Shown: one piece after another, positions 36,352-44,802 of the stretch
Layout of the letters: every line of letters begins with the position of its first letter
Numbering within the stretch: the first letter of the stretch is position 1
DNA from: Zoogloeaceae bacterium
GTDB lineage: Bacteria > Pseudomonadota > Gammaproteobacteria > Burkholderiales > Rhodocyclaceae
DNA: 64,000 nt
NCBI GenBank assembly: GCA_024235675.1
Contig: JACKLZ010000004.1
Coordinates: 57,501 to 121,500 of the forward strand
Direction of reading: 5' to 3'
Notes under the pieces: generated by a model
The model's input: only the letters and a program-made list of their open reading frames with translations
Database searches by the model: none
Told to the model about the DNA's origin: nothing
Program-made: the position numbers and the translations under genes

Positions 36352-37761
36352 ATGAGTCCTGAGAATGTCATGAAGATGATCGAAGACAACGAAGTGCGCT
36401 TCGTTGACTTCCGTTTTACCGATACCCGCGGCAAGGAGCAGCACGTTACCGTGCCGGTGTCCGCCTTTGAGCTCGATCACTTCGAGCAGGGTCACCCCTT
36501 CGACGGTTCGTCCATCGCCGGCTGGAAAGGCATCCAGGCCTCCGACATGATCCTCATGCCGGAAGCGTCCTCCGCCTATATCGACCCGTTCTACGACGAA
36601 ACCACGCTGGTGCTGGCCTGCGACGTGATCGAGCCGTCCGACGGCAAGGGCTACGACCGCGACCCGCGTTCGATCGCCAAGCGCGCCGAAGCCTATCTGA
36701 AGAGCTCCGGCATTGGTGACACCGCCTACTTCGGCCCGGAACCCGAATTCTTCATTTTTGACGCAGTGGAATGGTCGGTCGATATGTCCGGCGTCTACAG
36801 CAAGATCATCTCGGAAGAAGCCGCCTGGTCGACCGCCGACAAGTTCGAAGGTGGCAACACCGGTCACCGTCCGCGCGTCAAGGGCGGTTACTTCCCCGTG
36901 CCGCCGGTCGACAGCCTGAACGACATCCGCGCCGCCATGTGTCTGGCCCTCGAAGCCTGCGGCGTGCCGGTTGAAGTGCACCACCACGAAGTGGCCAACG
37001 CTGGCCAGTGCGAAATCGGCACCAAGTTCAGCACCCTGACCCAGCGCGCTGACTGGACCCAGCTGCTCAAGTACATCGTGCACAACGTGGCTCACCAGTA
37101 CGGCAAGACCGCCACCTTCATGCCCAAGCCCATCGTTGGTGACAACGGTTCCGGCATGCATGTGCACCAGTCGATCTGGAAAGACGGTCAGAACCTGTTC
37201 GCCGGCAACGGCTACGCCGGTCTGTCCGACATGGCGCTGTACTACATCGGCGGCATCATCAAGCACGCCCGCGCGCTGAACGCCATCACCAACCCGGCGA
37301 CCAACTCGTACAAGCGTCTCGTGCCGCACTATGAAGCACCGACCAAGCTGGCTTACTCGGCCCGCAACCGTTCCGCTTCGATCCGTATTCCGTACGTTGC
37401 CAACCCGAAGGGCCGCCGTATCGAAGCGCGCTTCCCGGATCCCATGGCCAACCCCTACCTGTGCTTCGCTGCACTGCTGATGGCTGGCCTGGACGGTATC
37501 CAGAACAAGATCCACCCGGGCGACGCAGCCGACAAAAACCTGTACGACCTGCCGCCGGAAGAGGATGCACTGATCCCGACCGTGTGTACCAGCCTCGAAC
37601 AGGCGCTGGAGTATCTCGACAAGGATCGCGAGTTCCTGACCCGCGGTGGCGTGTTCTCCAATGACTTCCTCGATGCCTACATCGCCCTGAAGTCGGAAGA
37701 AGTCGATCGTCTGCGTATCACCACGCACCCGGTCGAGTTCGATCTGTACTACAGCCTGTAA
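36352..37761 (+). CDS. glnA: Glutamine synthetase type I
   Basis: The 469-residue GSI starts MSPENVMKMIEDNEVRF, with TAGGAG before the ATG. Key blocks are HPFDGSSIAGW, FGPEPEFFIFD, the HHHEVANAGQCEI metal site, the NGSGMHVHQS region (ATP site) and the adenylylation site NLYDLPPEE. It makes glutamine from glutamate, ammonia and ATP, and should be controlled by GlnE adenylylation. Transcription is controlled by the NtrC/sigma-54 elements upstream; ntrB and ntrC follow after one small gene. Confidence 0.98.
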   Translation: MSPENVMKMIEDNEVRFVDFRFTDTRGKEQHVTVPVSAFELDHFEQGHPFDGSSIAGWKGIQASDMILMPEASSAYIDPFYDETTLVLACDVIEPSDGKGYDRDPRSIAKRAEAYLKSSGIGDTAYFGPEPEFFIFDAVEWSVDMSGVYSKIISEEAAWSTADKFEGGNTGHRPRVKGGYFPVPPVDSLNDIRAAMCLALEACGVPVEVHHHEVANAGQCEIGTKFSTLTQRADWTQLLKYIVHNVAHQYGKTATFMPKPIVGDNGSGMHVHQSIWKDGQNLFAGNGYAGLSDMALYYIGGIIKHARALNAITNPATNSYKRLVPHYEAPTKLAYSARNRSASIRIPYVANPKGRRIEARFPDPMANPYLCFAALLMAGLDGIQNKIHPGDAADKNLYDLPPEEDALIPTVCTSLEQALEYLDKDREFLTRGGVFSNDFLDAYIALKSEEVDRLRITTHPVEFDLYYSL

Positions 37762-37785
37762 GCCGAATTCCGGCTTGTGCGTTGT

Positions 37786-37816
37786 AAAAGGACGGGGCAT
37801 GCCCCGTCCTTTTTTC
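37786..37816 (+). terminator. Intrinsic terminator after glnA
   Basis: AAAAGGACGGGGC pairs with GCCCCGTCCTTTT around a short AT centre, ending in a T-run. It lies about 25 bases after the glnA stop and should uncouple glnA from the downstream genes. Confidence 0.88.
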
Positions 37817-37894
37817 ATTTTGGGGCCGGAGTCAAAGCAAACCGCCGCGCGGGTTGCTACACTGGGCCATCCAACAAACCGTATGGACATGCCA

Positions 37895-38374
37895 ATGAAA
37901 TGTGTTTTTGTGCTTGCCGCTGCGCTGATCAGCCCGCTGGCGCTGGCCGATGTCTATAAGTGTGTCGAAACCGATCCGGCCACCGGTCAGAAGCGGGTGA
38001 CCTACACCAACGCGCGCGACGCCAAAGACTGCGAGCGCCTGAGTCGGGATCTGCCGGTGTCCTCGGTGCCTGGCACGTCGACCAGCAAGGTGCCGGCTGC
38101 GTCACCATCGAGCGGAAGCTTTCCCAAGGTGTCGTCCGACGACCAGCGCGCGCGCGACAGCGATCGCCGCAAGCTGCTCGAAACCGAGCTGGCGACCGAA
38201 GAGGCGGCGCTCGAGGCGGCCCGCAAGGCGCTCGAAGAGGCCGACGCCGTGCGCTACGGCAATGAGCGCAACTATCAGAAAAAGCTCGACCGGATGCAGC
38301 CTTTTCAGGACGCGGTGGCGCAGCATGAGCGCAACATTGAAGCCCTGCGCAAAGAGCTTTCCAATTTGCGTTGA
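37895..38374 (+). CDS. DUF4124-type periplasmic protein with C-terminal coiled coil
   Basis: The 159-residue protein begins MKCVFVLAAALISPLALA, a signal peptide, followed by the DUF4124 motif DVYKCVETDPATGQKRVTYTN (residues about 19-38). A Ser/Pro-rich linker follows, then a helical region rich in Glu, Ala and Arg that is likely coiled coil. Function is unknown; the family is common next to ntrB in betaproteobacteria. Upstream in-frame ATGs at 37883 and 37889 are possible starts. Confidence 0.82.
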   Translation: MKCVFVLAAALISPLALADVYKCVETDPATGQKRVTYTNARDAKDCERLSRDLPVSSVPGTSTSKVPAASPSSGSFPKVSSDDQRARDSDRRKLLETELATEEAALEAARKALEEADAVRYGNERNYQKKLDRMQPFQDAVAQHERNIEALRKELSNLR

Positions 38375-38389
38375 TCGCCGATCGGGAAG

Positions 38390-38405
38390 TGGCGCGTATT
38401 TTGCT
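38390..38405 (+). promoter_or_regulatory. Sigma-54-like element at the ntrB start
   Basis: TGGCGCGTATTTTGCT has the GG-N10-GC spacing and a TTGC -12 box. A start of transcription would fall near 38416, only about four bases before the ntrB ATG at 38420, and no Shine-Dalgarno sequence is visible. Either the message is leaderless or the match is coincidental. Confidence 0.45.
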
Positions 38406-38419
38406 CTATCTTCCCGCAT

Positions 38420-39484
38420 ATGACCCAAGACGCCACCCGAAACAATCAGTTTGCCGGTCTTGACCTGCTGTCGACGGCCGTGGTGCTGGTCGACGACAAG
38501 CTGATCGTTCACTACCTCAACGCCGGTGCCGAGAATTTGTTCGGTGTCAGCGCCCGCCGTCATGCCGGGCGCTCGCTCGATGCCTTGCTCGGCGAACCGC
38601 CGGGACTCGCGCCTGCGCTCTACAACGCGCTCAACAACAACTGGAGCTACACCGGCAAGGATCTGCGCATCGTGCCGCCCGGGCGCGAGTACTCGATCGA
38701 AGTCGATTGCACCGTCAGCCCGGTCGAGGCGCCGGGCGTTCGTCTGCTGCTGGAGTTCCGGCCGATTGAAGCCCAATTGCGTGTCACGCGCGAAGAGGTA
38801 CTGCTGCAGCAACAGCAGGCCAATCGCGAGTTGATCCGCAATCTGGCGCATGAAATCAAGAATCCGCTCGGCGGCATTCGCGGCTCGGCCCAGTTGCTGG
38901 AGGGCGAGCTGGACGACCCGCAGCTCAAGGAATACACACAGGTCATCATCGCCGAGGCGGATCGCTTGCAAGCCTTGATGAAGCGCCTGCTTGGCACCCA
39001 TGCGGTCATGCGCCCGGCGCCGCTCAATTTTCACGATGTACTCGAACGCGTCCGGCGACTGATTCTGGCCGAATTTCCCGGTGTGATCGTGCGACGCGAT
39101 TATGACACCAGCCTGCCGGATCTGACCGGGGACCGTGAGCAACTCATTCAAGCCGTGCTCAATATTGTGCGTAACGCAGCCCAGGCCGTGGAGGGCGAGG
39201 GCGAGATCGTTTTGCGCACGCGCGCAGCCCGTCAGGTCACGCTGGCCAAGCGCCGGCACAAACTGGCACTCGAATTGCAAGTGATCGACAACGGCCCGGG
39301 GATTCCTGAAGAGATTCGTGACCAGATCTTCTATCCGCTGGTATCGGGCCGGGACGGAGGGAGCGGACTGGGGTTGTCGTTGGCGCAAGGCTTTGTCGAG
39401 CAGCACCACGGCATGATTGAAGTCGATAGCGTCCCCGGACGTACTTGTTTCACCTTGCTGTTGCCGATTGCGGACCGTCACTGA
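38420..39484 (+). CDS. ntrB: Nitrogen regulation sensor histidine kinase NtrB (GlnL)
   Basis: The 354-residue soluble kinase has an N-terminal PAS domain (about 12-115), a dimerisation/phosphotransfer domain with NLAHEIKNPLGG (H144), and a catalytic domain with N (QAVLNIVRNAAQA), DNGPGIP and GSGLGLSLAQG. It phosphorylates or dephosphorylates NtrC depending on PII signalling. There are no transmembrane segments. It is followed by ntrC after 41 bases containing an NtrC box. Confidence 0.95.
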   Translation: MTQDATRNNQFAGLDLLSTAVVLVDDKLIVHYLNAGAENLFGVSARRHAGRSLDALLGEPPGLAPALYNALNNNWSYTGKDLRIVPPGREYSIEVDCTVSPVEAPGVRLLLEFRPIEAQLRVTREEVLLQQQQANRELIRNLAHEIKNPLGGIRGSAQLLEGELDDPQLKEYTQVIIAEADRLQALMKRLLGTHAVMRPAPLNFHDVLERVRRLILAEFPGVIVRRDYDTSLPDLTGDREQLIQAVLNIVRNAAQAVEGEGEIVLRTRAARQVTLAKRRHKLALELQVIDNGPGIPEEIRDQIFYPLVSGRDGGSGLGLSLAQGFVEQHHGMIEVDSVPGRTCFTLLLPIADRH

Positions 39485-39501
39485 CCCGCAACCGTGCAGC
39501 T

Positions 39502-39518
39502 CGCACCAAAATAGTGCA
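39502..39518 (+). promoter_or_regulatory. NtrC-binding site between ntrB and ntrC
   Basis: CGCACC-AAAAT-AGTGCA matches TGCACC-N5-GGTGCA at 10 of 12 conserved positions and has the AT-rich centre of strong sites. It ends eight bases before the ntrC ATG. It could be an autoregulatory operator of a promoter internal to the operon (inference). Confidence 0.65.
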
Positions 39519-39525
39519 TACATCT

Positions 39526-40956
39526 ATGGAAACCGTCTGGATCGTTGATGATGATCGCTCCATCCGCTGGGTGCTTGAAAAAGCCCTGGCGCGGGAGAAC
39601 ATCACCCACCGTAGTTTCGAGTCCGCGGTTGAGGCGGGCGAGGCGCTCGAAACGCTCAGCCGTCCGCCGAAGGTACTGATCTCCGATATCCGCATGCCGG
39701 GCGAGTCCGGCCTGAGTCTGCTGGAGAAAGCCAAGGCCCGCTTCCCGGATCTGCCGGTCATCATCATGACGGCCTACTCCGACCTCGACAGTGCCGTGTC
39801 AGCCTTTCAGGGCGGCGCTTTCGAGTACCTGCCCAAACCTTTCGACCTTGAACAGGCCTTGAGCCTGGTGCGGCGGGCGGTCGAGCAGGGCGAGGAGAAG
39901 GTGGTCGAGGCCGACGAGTCGGTGCTGACGCCCGAGATCCTCGGCCAGGCGCCGTCGATGCAGGAGGTGTTTCGTGCCATCGGCCGGCTGGCGCAGTCGC
40001 ATGCCACCGTGCTCATCAACGGTGAATCGGGCTCGGGCAAGGAGCTGGTGGCGCGCGCATTGCATCGGCACAGTCCGCGTCGCGACGCGCCTTTCATTGC
40101 CATCAACACCGCGGCCATTCCGCGCGATCTGCTCGAGTCCGAACTCTTTGGTCACGAGCGCGGCGCTTTTACCGGTGCGGCCGCCCAGCGCCGGGGGCGT
40201 TTCGAGCAGGCCGACGGCGGCACGCTGTTTCTCGACGAAATCGGCGACATGCCGGCCGAGCTGCAAACCCGGCTGCTGCGCGTGCTCTCCGATGGCAACT
40301 TTTACCGCGTCGGCGGCCATCAGCCGATCCGCGCCAACGTGCGGGTGATCGCTGCGACCCACCAGGATCTGGATGAGCGGGTCAAGGACGGCCTGTTCCG
40401 CGAAGACCTTTACCATCGGCTCAACGTCATCCGTCTGCGCCTGCCGCCGCTGCGCGAGCGCCGCGAAGACATCCCTCTGCTGGTGCAGCACTTTCTCAAG
40501 AAGAGCGCGCGTGAGCTTGATGTCGAAGCCAAGCGGATCTCCAGCGCCGCGCTCCAGCATCTGCAAACCCAGGTCTTCCCGGGCAACGTGCGCCAGCTCG
40601 AGAACCTGTGCCACTGGCTGACGGTCATGGCGCCCGGCCAGTTGGTTGAAGTGGCGGATCTGCCGGTCGAGTTTCGCGAAGCGGCAGCGCACGAAATGGG
40701 CGGGGGTGACTGGTGCAGTGCGCTCGGGCGTGAAGCGGATCGCTTGCTGGCAGCCGTGCCGGGCGAGGTCTTCGAGCAGCTCACCCGGGCTTTCGAGCGC
40801 ACCCTGATCGAACGCGCGCTGGAGACCACCGGCGGGCGGCGAATCGAAGCCGCGCAGTTGCTCGGCATCGGTCGCAATACCATCACCCGGAAAATCCAGG
40901 AGCTTGGGCTCGACGGCCCGCGCGAGGAAACCTCCGCCGTGTCGCCTGCCGACTGA
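39526..40956 (+). CDS. ntrC: Nitrogen regulation response regulator NtrC (GlnG)
   Basis: The 476-residue protein has a receiver domain (1-125) with phospho-acceptor D54 in LISDIRMPG. The AAA+ domain (about 140-375) has GESGSGKE, the sigma-54 contact GAFTGA and Walker B GGTLFLDEIGD. A Fis-type helix-turn-helix lies at the C-terminus (AAQLLGIGRNTITRKIQEL). It activates sigma-54 promoters at low nitrogen; likely targets here are glnA and amtB. The ATG at 39526 fits the family start. Confidence 0.96.
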   Translation: METVWIVDDDRSIRWVLEKALARENITHRSFESAVEAGEALETLSRPPKVLISDIRMPGESGLSLLEKAKARFPDLPVIIMTAYSDLDSAVSAFQGGAFEYLPKPFDLEQALSLVRRAVEQGEEKVVEADESVLTPEILGQAPSMQEVFRAIGRLAQSHATVLINGESGSGKELVARALHRHSPRRDAPFIAINTAAIPRDLLESELFGHERGAFTGAAAQRRGRFEQADGGTLFLDEIGDMPAELQTRLLRVLSDGNFYRVGGHQPIRANVRVIAATHQDLDERVKDGLFREDLYHRLNVIRLRLPPLRERREDIPLLVQHFLKKSARELDVEAKRISSAALQHLQTQVFPGNVRQLENLCHWLTVMAPGQLVEVADLPVEFREAAAHEMGGGDWCSALGREADRLLAAVPGEVFEQLTRAFERTLIERALETTGGRRIEAAQLLGIGRNTITRKIQELGLDGPREETSAVSPAD

Positions 40957-41059
40957 CGTCGCAGCTTTGTGAGGCTTCGACCGCTCGCCGCCGCTGGTGG
41001 GCTGTCGGCGGCCGGCGATTGGGACATAATGCAGTTTTACGACTGCATTTTCCCGACCC

Positions 41060-41860
41060 GTGCCCGCTACTGCGATTCCACCGCTCGATATCGACACGCT
41101 GCGTACCCATCTGGGGCCAGACGCCGCCGCCTTTTCGCTCGACCTGCGTGCCGAGTGCGATTCCACCAACTCGGTTTTGATCAACGCCGTGCCGGCCGAT
41201 GACGGCCGTGTGCCGGTCGTCGCCTGCGAGCTTCAGCGCGCGGGGCGAGGTCGGCGGGGGCGAGAATGGCAGGCCTGGCCGGGCGCCAGCCTCACCTTCT
41301 CGGCGCTGTGGCGTTTTCCTGCCGGTGCGCCGGTGCCGGCCGGGCTCTCGCTGGTCGCTGGCATCGCCGTCGCCACCGTGCTGGAAAACGCGGGCGTGGC
41401 CGGGGTCGAGCTCAAATGGCCCAACGATATCCAGGTGCACGGGCGCAAACTCGGCGGCATTCTGGTCGAGCTGGCTTCGGCGCGGCAGGTGGCGGCGGTG
41501 GTCGGCATCGGGCTCAATCTGTCCTTGCCCGACGACGCCAGCATTCCCGGGCGCCGCGATGTGACGGCGCTCGATCAGGTGATTGACGATCTGCCAAGCC
41601 GTGAAGCCTTTCTGGCCGAGTTGCTGCGTGTGCAGCGCAGCCTGTTCGAGACCTACGCCAACAGCGGATTCGCCGCCTTTCAAGGCGCCTGGAACCAGCG
41701 CAATGCCTACGCCGAGTTGCCGGTGCGCTTGATTGGCGAGACCGACAGCCTCGAGGGCATCTGCCTCGGCGTGGATATCGACGGCGCCTTGCGTCTGCAG
41801 ACCGATGCCGGTGTGCGTCGGGTGCTCGCTGGTGACGTGAGCTTGCGAGCCGCCGGATGA
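41060..41860 (+). CDS. birA: Biotin-[acetyl-CoA-carboxylase] ligase, catalytic form
   Basis: The 266-residue protein starts at GTG. Biotin-ligase motifs are DSTNSVL, QRAGRGRRGREW (biotinoyl-AMP loop) and LKWPNDIQVHGRKLGGIL, with a C-terminal SH3-like domain. The N-terminal winged helix of E. coli BirA is absent, so it biotinylates the carboxylase carrier protein but should not repress bio genes. It overlaps coaX by four bases, a widespread birA-coaX pair. Confidence 0.92.
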   Translation: MPATAIPPLDIDTLRTHLGPDAAAFSLDLRAECDSTNSVLINAVPADDGRVPVVACELQRAGRGRRGREWQAWPGASLTFSALWRFPAGAPVPAGLSLVAGIAVATVLENAGVAGVELKWPNDIQVHGRKLGGILVELASARQVAAVVGIGLNLSLPDDASIPGRRDVTALDQVIDDLPSREAFLAELLRVQRSLFETYANSGFAAFQGAWNQRNAYAELPVRLIGETDSLEGICLGVDIDGALRLQTDAGVRRVLAGDVSLRAAG

Positions 41861-42585
41861 TTCTGCTGCTGGATGTGGGCAACACCCGTCTTAAATGGGG
41901 GCTGCGCGACGCCGACCAATGGCACGCACAGGGCGCTTTTGCGCACACTGAAGTCTGGACTTTCGATGCCGTGCTGCCGCCACCGGGCCAGATTGAGGGG
42001 GTGTTCGGCGCTTCGGTGGTGTCGGCCGAATTGCGCAGCCGGGTCGCCGACTCGCTCGCGCCGTGGGGGCATGCGCCCCAGTGGCTGACGCCGACGCGCG
42101 AGGCCTGTGGTGTGCGAAACAGTTATGAGAATCCCGCTCAGCTGGGGGCAGACCGCTGGGCCGCGCTGATTGGCGCGCATGCCCATGGCGCAGCGCCGTG
42201 CCTGGTGGTGACCGCCGGCACCGCCACCACCATCGACGTGCTCGATGCCGAGGGCGTGTTTCGCGGCGGGCTGATCGCCCCCGGCGTCGACCTCATGCGT
42301 CGCGCACTGGCCGGCAATACCGCTCAGCTGCCTTTGGCCGATGGCCGCGTGATCGATCTGCCGACCTGCACCGCCGACGCGATCACCATGGGCTGCCTGC
42401 ATGCTCAGGCCGGCGCCATCGAGCGCATGTATCGGCACGTGGGCGATCTGCCTGGCGCATCCTGCCTGCTCAACGGCGGCGCCGCGTCGCAGATCGCACC
42501 CTTGATGGGTGTGCCCTTGCGGCTCATCGACAACCTGGTGCTCGACGGCGTGGCCGTGGCGCAGGCGCAGGGGTGCTTTCGATGA
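41857..42585 (+). CDS. coaX: Type III pantothenate kinase
   Basis: The 242-residue ASKHA-fold kinase begins MILLLDVGNTRLKWGLRD, followed by QLGADRWAALIGA and VVTAGTATTIDVLD. It phosphorylates pantothenate in the first step of CoA synthesis, needs a monovalent cation and is not feedback-inhibited by CoA. coaD and coaE are elsewhere in the window. Confidence 0.94.
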   Translation: MILLLDVGNTRLKWGLRDADQWHAQGAFAHTEVWTFDAVLPPPGQIEGVFGASVVSAELRSRVADSLAPWGHAPQWLTPTREACGVRNSYENPAQLGADRWAALIGAHAHGAAPCLVVTAGTATTIDVLDAEGVFRGGLIAPGVDLMRRALAGNTAQLPLADGRVIDLPTCTADAITMGCLHAQAGAIERMYRHVGDLPGASCLLNGGAASQIAPLMGVPLRLIDNLVLDGVAVAQAQGCFR

Positions 42586-42673
42586 GGCGCCAGACGGGCT
42601 AAGATGCCCGCCGGATACGGAAGACGTCGGGCCTGCCCGGTGTCATCAAAATAACCATAATGGAGAACCGCCG

Positions 42674-44041
42674 ATGAGCGAGCCGACACGCATTCTGATG
42701 ACCGAAGAGGACATCCCGACCCACTGGTACAACATCGCGGCCGACATGCCGAACGCGCCGTTGCCGCCGCTGGGGCCGGACGGCTCGCCCGCCACGCCGG
42801 AGCAGATGAGCGTGATCTTCCCGGATGCGATCATCGAGCAGGAGATGAGCTCGCAGCGCTGGATCGAGATCCCCGACGAAGTGCGCGAGATCTACAAGAT
42901 CTGGCGTCCGACACCGCTGGTGCGTGCCGTGCGGCTGGAGAAGGCGTTGGGTACGCCGGCCAAGATCTTCTTCAAGTACGAAGGCGTCTCGCCGGCCGGC
43001 TCGCACAAGCCCAACTCTGCCGTGCCGCAGGCCTATTACAACAAGCAGGCCGGCATCAAGCGTCTGACCACCGAGACCGGCGCCGGCCAGTGGGGCTCGT
43101 CCATCGCCTTCGCCGGCGGCATGTTTGGCATCGATGTGCGGGTGTTCATGGTGAACGTGAGCTACCAGCAAAAGCCCTTCCGCCGCTCGATGATGCAAAC
43201 CTGGGGCGCCGAGGTGTTTTCCAGCCCCTCGAGGGAAACCCAGACCGGCCGCGCGATTCTCGAAAAAGATCCCGACAACCAGGGCTCGCTCGGCATCGCC
43301 ATCTCGGAAGCGGTCGAAGAGGCCGCCGGCCGTGCCGACACCAAATACACGCTCGGCTCGGTGCTCAACCATGTGCTGCTGCACCAGACCGTGATCGGCC
43401 AGGAGTCCAAGAAGCAGCTGGAAAAAATCGGCCTCTACCCCGACGTGGTGATCGGCCCCTGCGGTGGCGGCTCCAGTTTTGGCGGCATTGCCTTCCCCTT
43501 CCTGTGCGATCAGATCGCCGGCGAGAAGCGCGCTGAAAAACTGCGCTGCGTGGCGGTCGAGCCGGCCTCGTGCCCGACGCTCACCAAGGGCGCTTACGCC
43601 TACGACTACGGCGACGCCTCCGGCTTCACCCCGCTGATGAAGATGTACACCCTCGGTCACGACTTCATGCCGCCGGGCATCCACGCCGGTGGCCTGCGCT
43701 ACCACGGCGACTCGCCGCTGGTCTCGCAGCTCTACCACGAGAAGCTGGTCGAAGCGGTGGCCGTGCCCCAGCTGGCCACCTTTGAGGCCGGCGTGCTGTT
43801 TGCGCGTCACGAAGGCATCATCCCCGCGCCCGAGTCCTGCCACGGCATTCGTGCCGCCATCGACGAAGCGCTGGTGTGCAAGCAGACGGGCGAGCCCAAG
43901 GTCATCCTGTTCAACCTGACCGGCCATGGTCACTTCGACATGGCCTCCTACGACCGCTACTTCTCGGGCCAGCTCGAAAACTACGAGTACCCGGCCGAAG
44001 CGGTGGCCGCCTCTTTGGCGCATCTGCCCAAAGTCGGCTGA
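42674..44041 (+). CDS. TrpB2-type tryptophan synthase beta-like protein
   Basis: The 455-residue PLP enzyme starts at the ATG at 42674 with GGAGAA ahead. K112 in PAGSHKPNSA is the PLP Lys. ETGAGQWGSS supplies the catalytic Glu and GPCGGGSSFGG the phosphate site. The long N-terminal extension (IPTHWYNIAADMP) and the SHKPNSA form are typical of TrpB2, which lacks the residues for tight TrpA interaction. No trpA lies nearby. TrpB2 enzymes make Trp from indole and serine, possibly as indole salvage. The standard trpB is probably elsewhere. Confidence 0.88.
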   Translation: MSEPTRILMTEEDIPTHWYNIAADMPNAPLPPLGPDGSPATPEQMSVIFPDAIIEQEMSSQRWIEIPDEVREIYKIWRPTPLVRAVRLEKALGTPAKIFFKYEGVSPAGSHKPNSAVPQAYYNKQAGIKRLTTETGAGQWGSSIAFAGGMFGIDVRVFMVNVSYQQKPFRRSMMQTWGAEVFSSPSRETQTGRAILEKDPDNQGSLGIAISEAVEEAAGRADTKYTLGSVLNHVLLHQTVIGQESKKQLEKIGLYPDVVIGPCGGGSSFGGIAFPFLCDQIAGEKRAEKLRCVAVEPASCPTLTKGAYAYDYGDASGFTPLMKMYTLGHDFMPPGIHAGGLRYHGDSPLVSQLYHEKLVEAVAVPQLATFEAGVLFARHEGIIPAPESCHGIRAAIDEALVCKQTGEPKVILFNLTGHGHFDMASYDRYFSGQLENYEYPAEAVAASLAHLPKVG

Positions 44042-44052
44042 GGAGCGAAGCC

Positions 44053-44802
44053 GTGCCGATCCTGCGTTTTCTGATCATCTTGCTGGTGCTGGTCAATGCC
44101 ATTGCGCTGGCGGCCTGGCAGGGCTGGTTCGGTCAGGACGGCACGCGCAGCGAGCCCGAGCGGGTGACCAATCAGCTCAAGCCCGAGCAGATCAAAGTGC
44201 TTGATGATGCGGCGCTTGCCGCCTTGCAGGCCGAGGCTCGGGCCGCGCCCGCGCCCGCACCCGCACCTGCGCCCGCACCTATCGTGGTGCCGCCGCCGGC
44301 GCCCCCTCCGGCGCCCGTCGTCGAGGCGCCGCCGCCGGTGCCCAGCGTGCCGAAGGCCTGCGTGGCCTTTGGTGGTCTGGACGACGAAGCGGCGGATCGT
44401 CTCATGCGGCAGGCCCTGCGCCAACCGGACTTTACCGCGCGTGACAAGACCACCACCGACGTCACCTCCTGGTGGGTACATATCCCGGCGCACCCCACCA
44501 AAGAGGCGGCCGAGCGCCGCGCGAACGAGATTCGCGCCAAGGGCTGGAGCGATCTGTTCGTGGTGGGCGAGAACGGTTCCCGGCCGCTGACCATCTCGCT
44601 GGGCTTGTTCAAGTCGGCGGCGTCTGCCAAAGAGCAGGTGCGGCGCATTCAGGCCAAGGGTGTCAGTGGTGTGGCCATCGAAGAGCGGGGCGATACCACC
44701 CACCGCATTGAAATCCGCGGACCGGCCGAAGTGCTGATCGAACGCGTCAGTGAATGGAGCGATGCTTTCTCCGGCGCGACCCGAGAGAATTGTTCGCCGT
44801 GA
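44053..44802 (+). CDS. SPOR-domain membrane protein
   Basis: The 249-residue protein starts at GTG, with AGGAG eight bases upstream. A single N-terminal transmembrane helix lies at about 3-20 (LRFLIILLVLVNAIALAAW in part). An Ala-Pro repeat linker (about 66-100) follows, and a C-terminal SPOR-like domain (about 135-215, HIPAHPTKEAAERRANEIRAKG in part). SPOR domains bind denuded septal glycan, so a cell-division role is likely. The division gene zapD follows two genes later. Confidence 0.82.
   Translation: MPILRFLIILLVLVNAIALAAWQGWFGQDGTRSEPERVTNQLKPEQIKVLDDAALAALQAEARAAPAPAPAPAPAPIVVPPPAPPPAPVVEAPPPVPSVPKACVAFGGLDDEAADRLMRQALRQPDFTARDKTTTDVTSWWVHIPAHPTKEAAERRANEIRAKGWSDLFVVGENGSRPLTISLGLFKSAASAKEQVRRIQAKGVSGVAIEERGDTTHRIEIRGPAEVLIERVSEWSDAFSGATRENCSP

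Noticed and set aside
36340..37890. 516-codon minus-strand frame opposite glnA
   Set aside because: It is antisense to glutamine synthetase, a product of strong codon bias; no family match.
44230..44340. Low-complexity GC-rich repeat
   Set aside because: It encodes the Ala-Pro linker of the SPOR protein and is coding.
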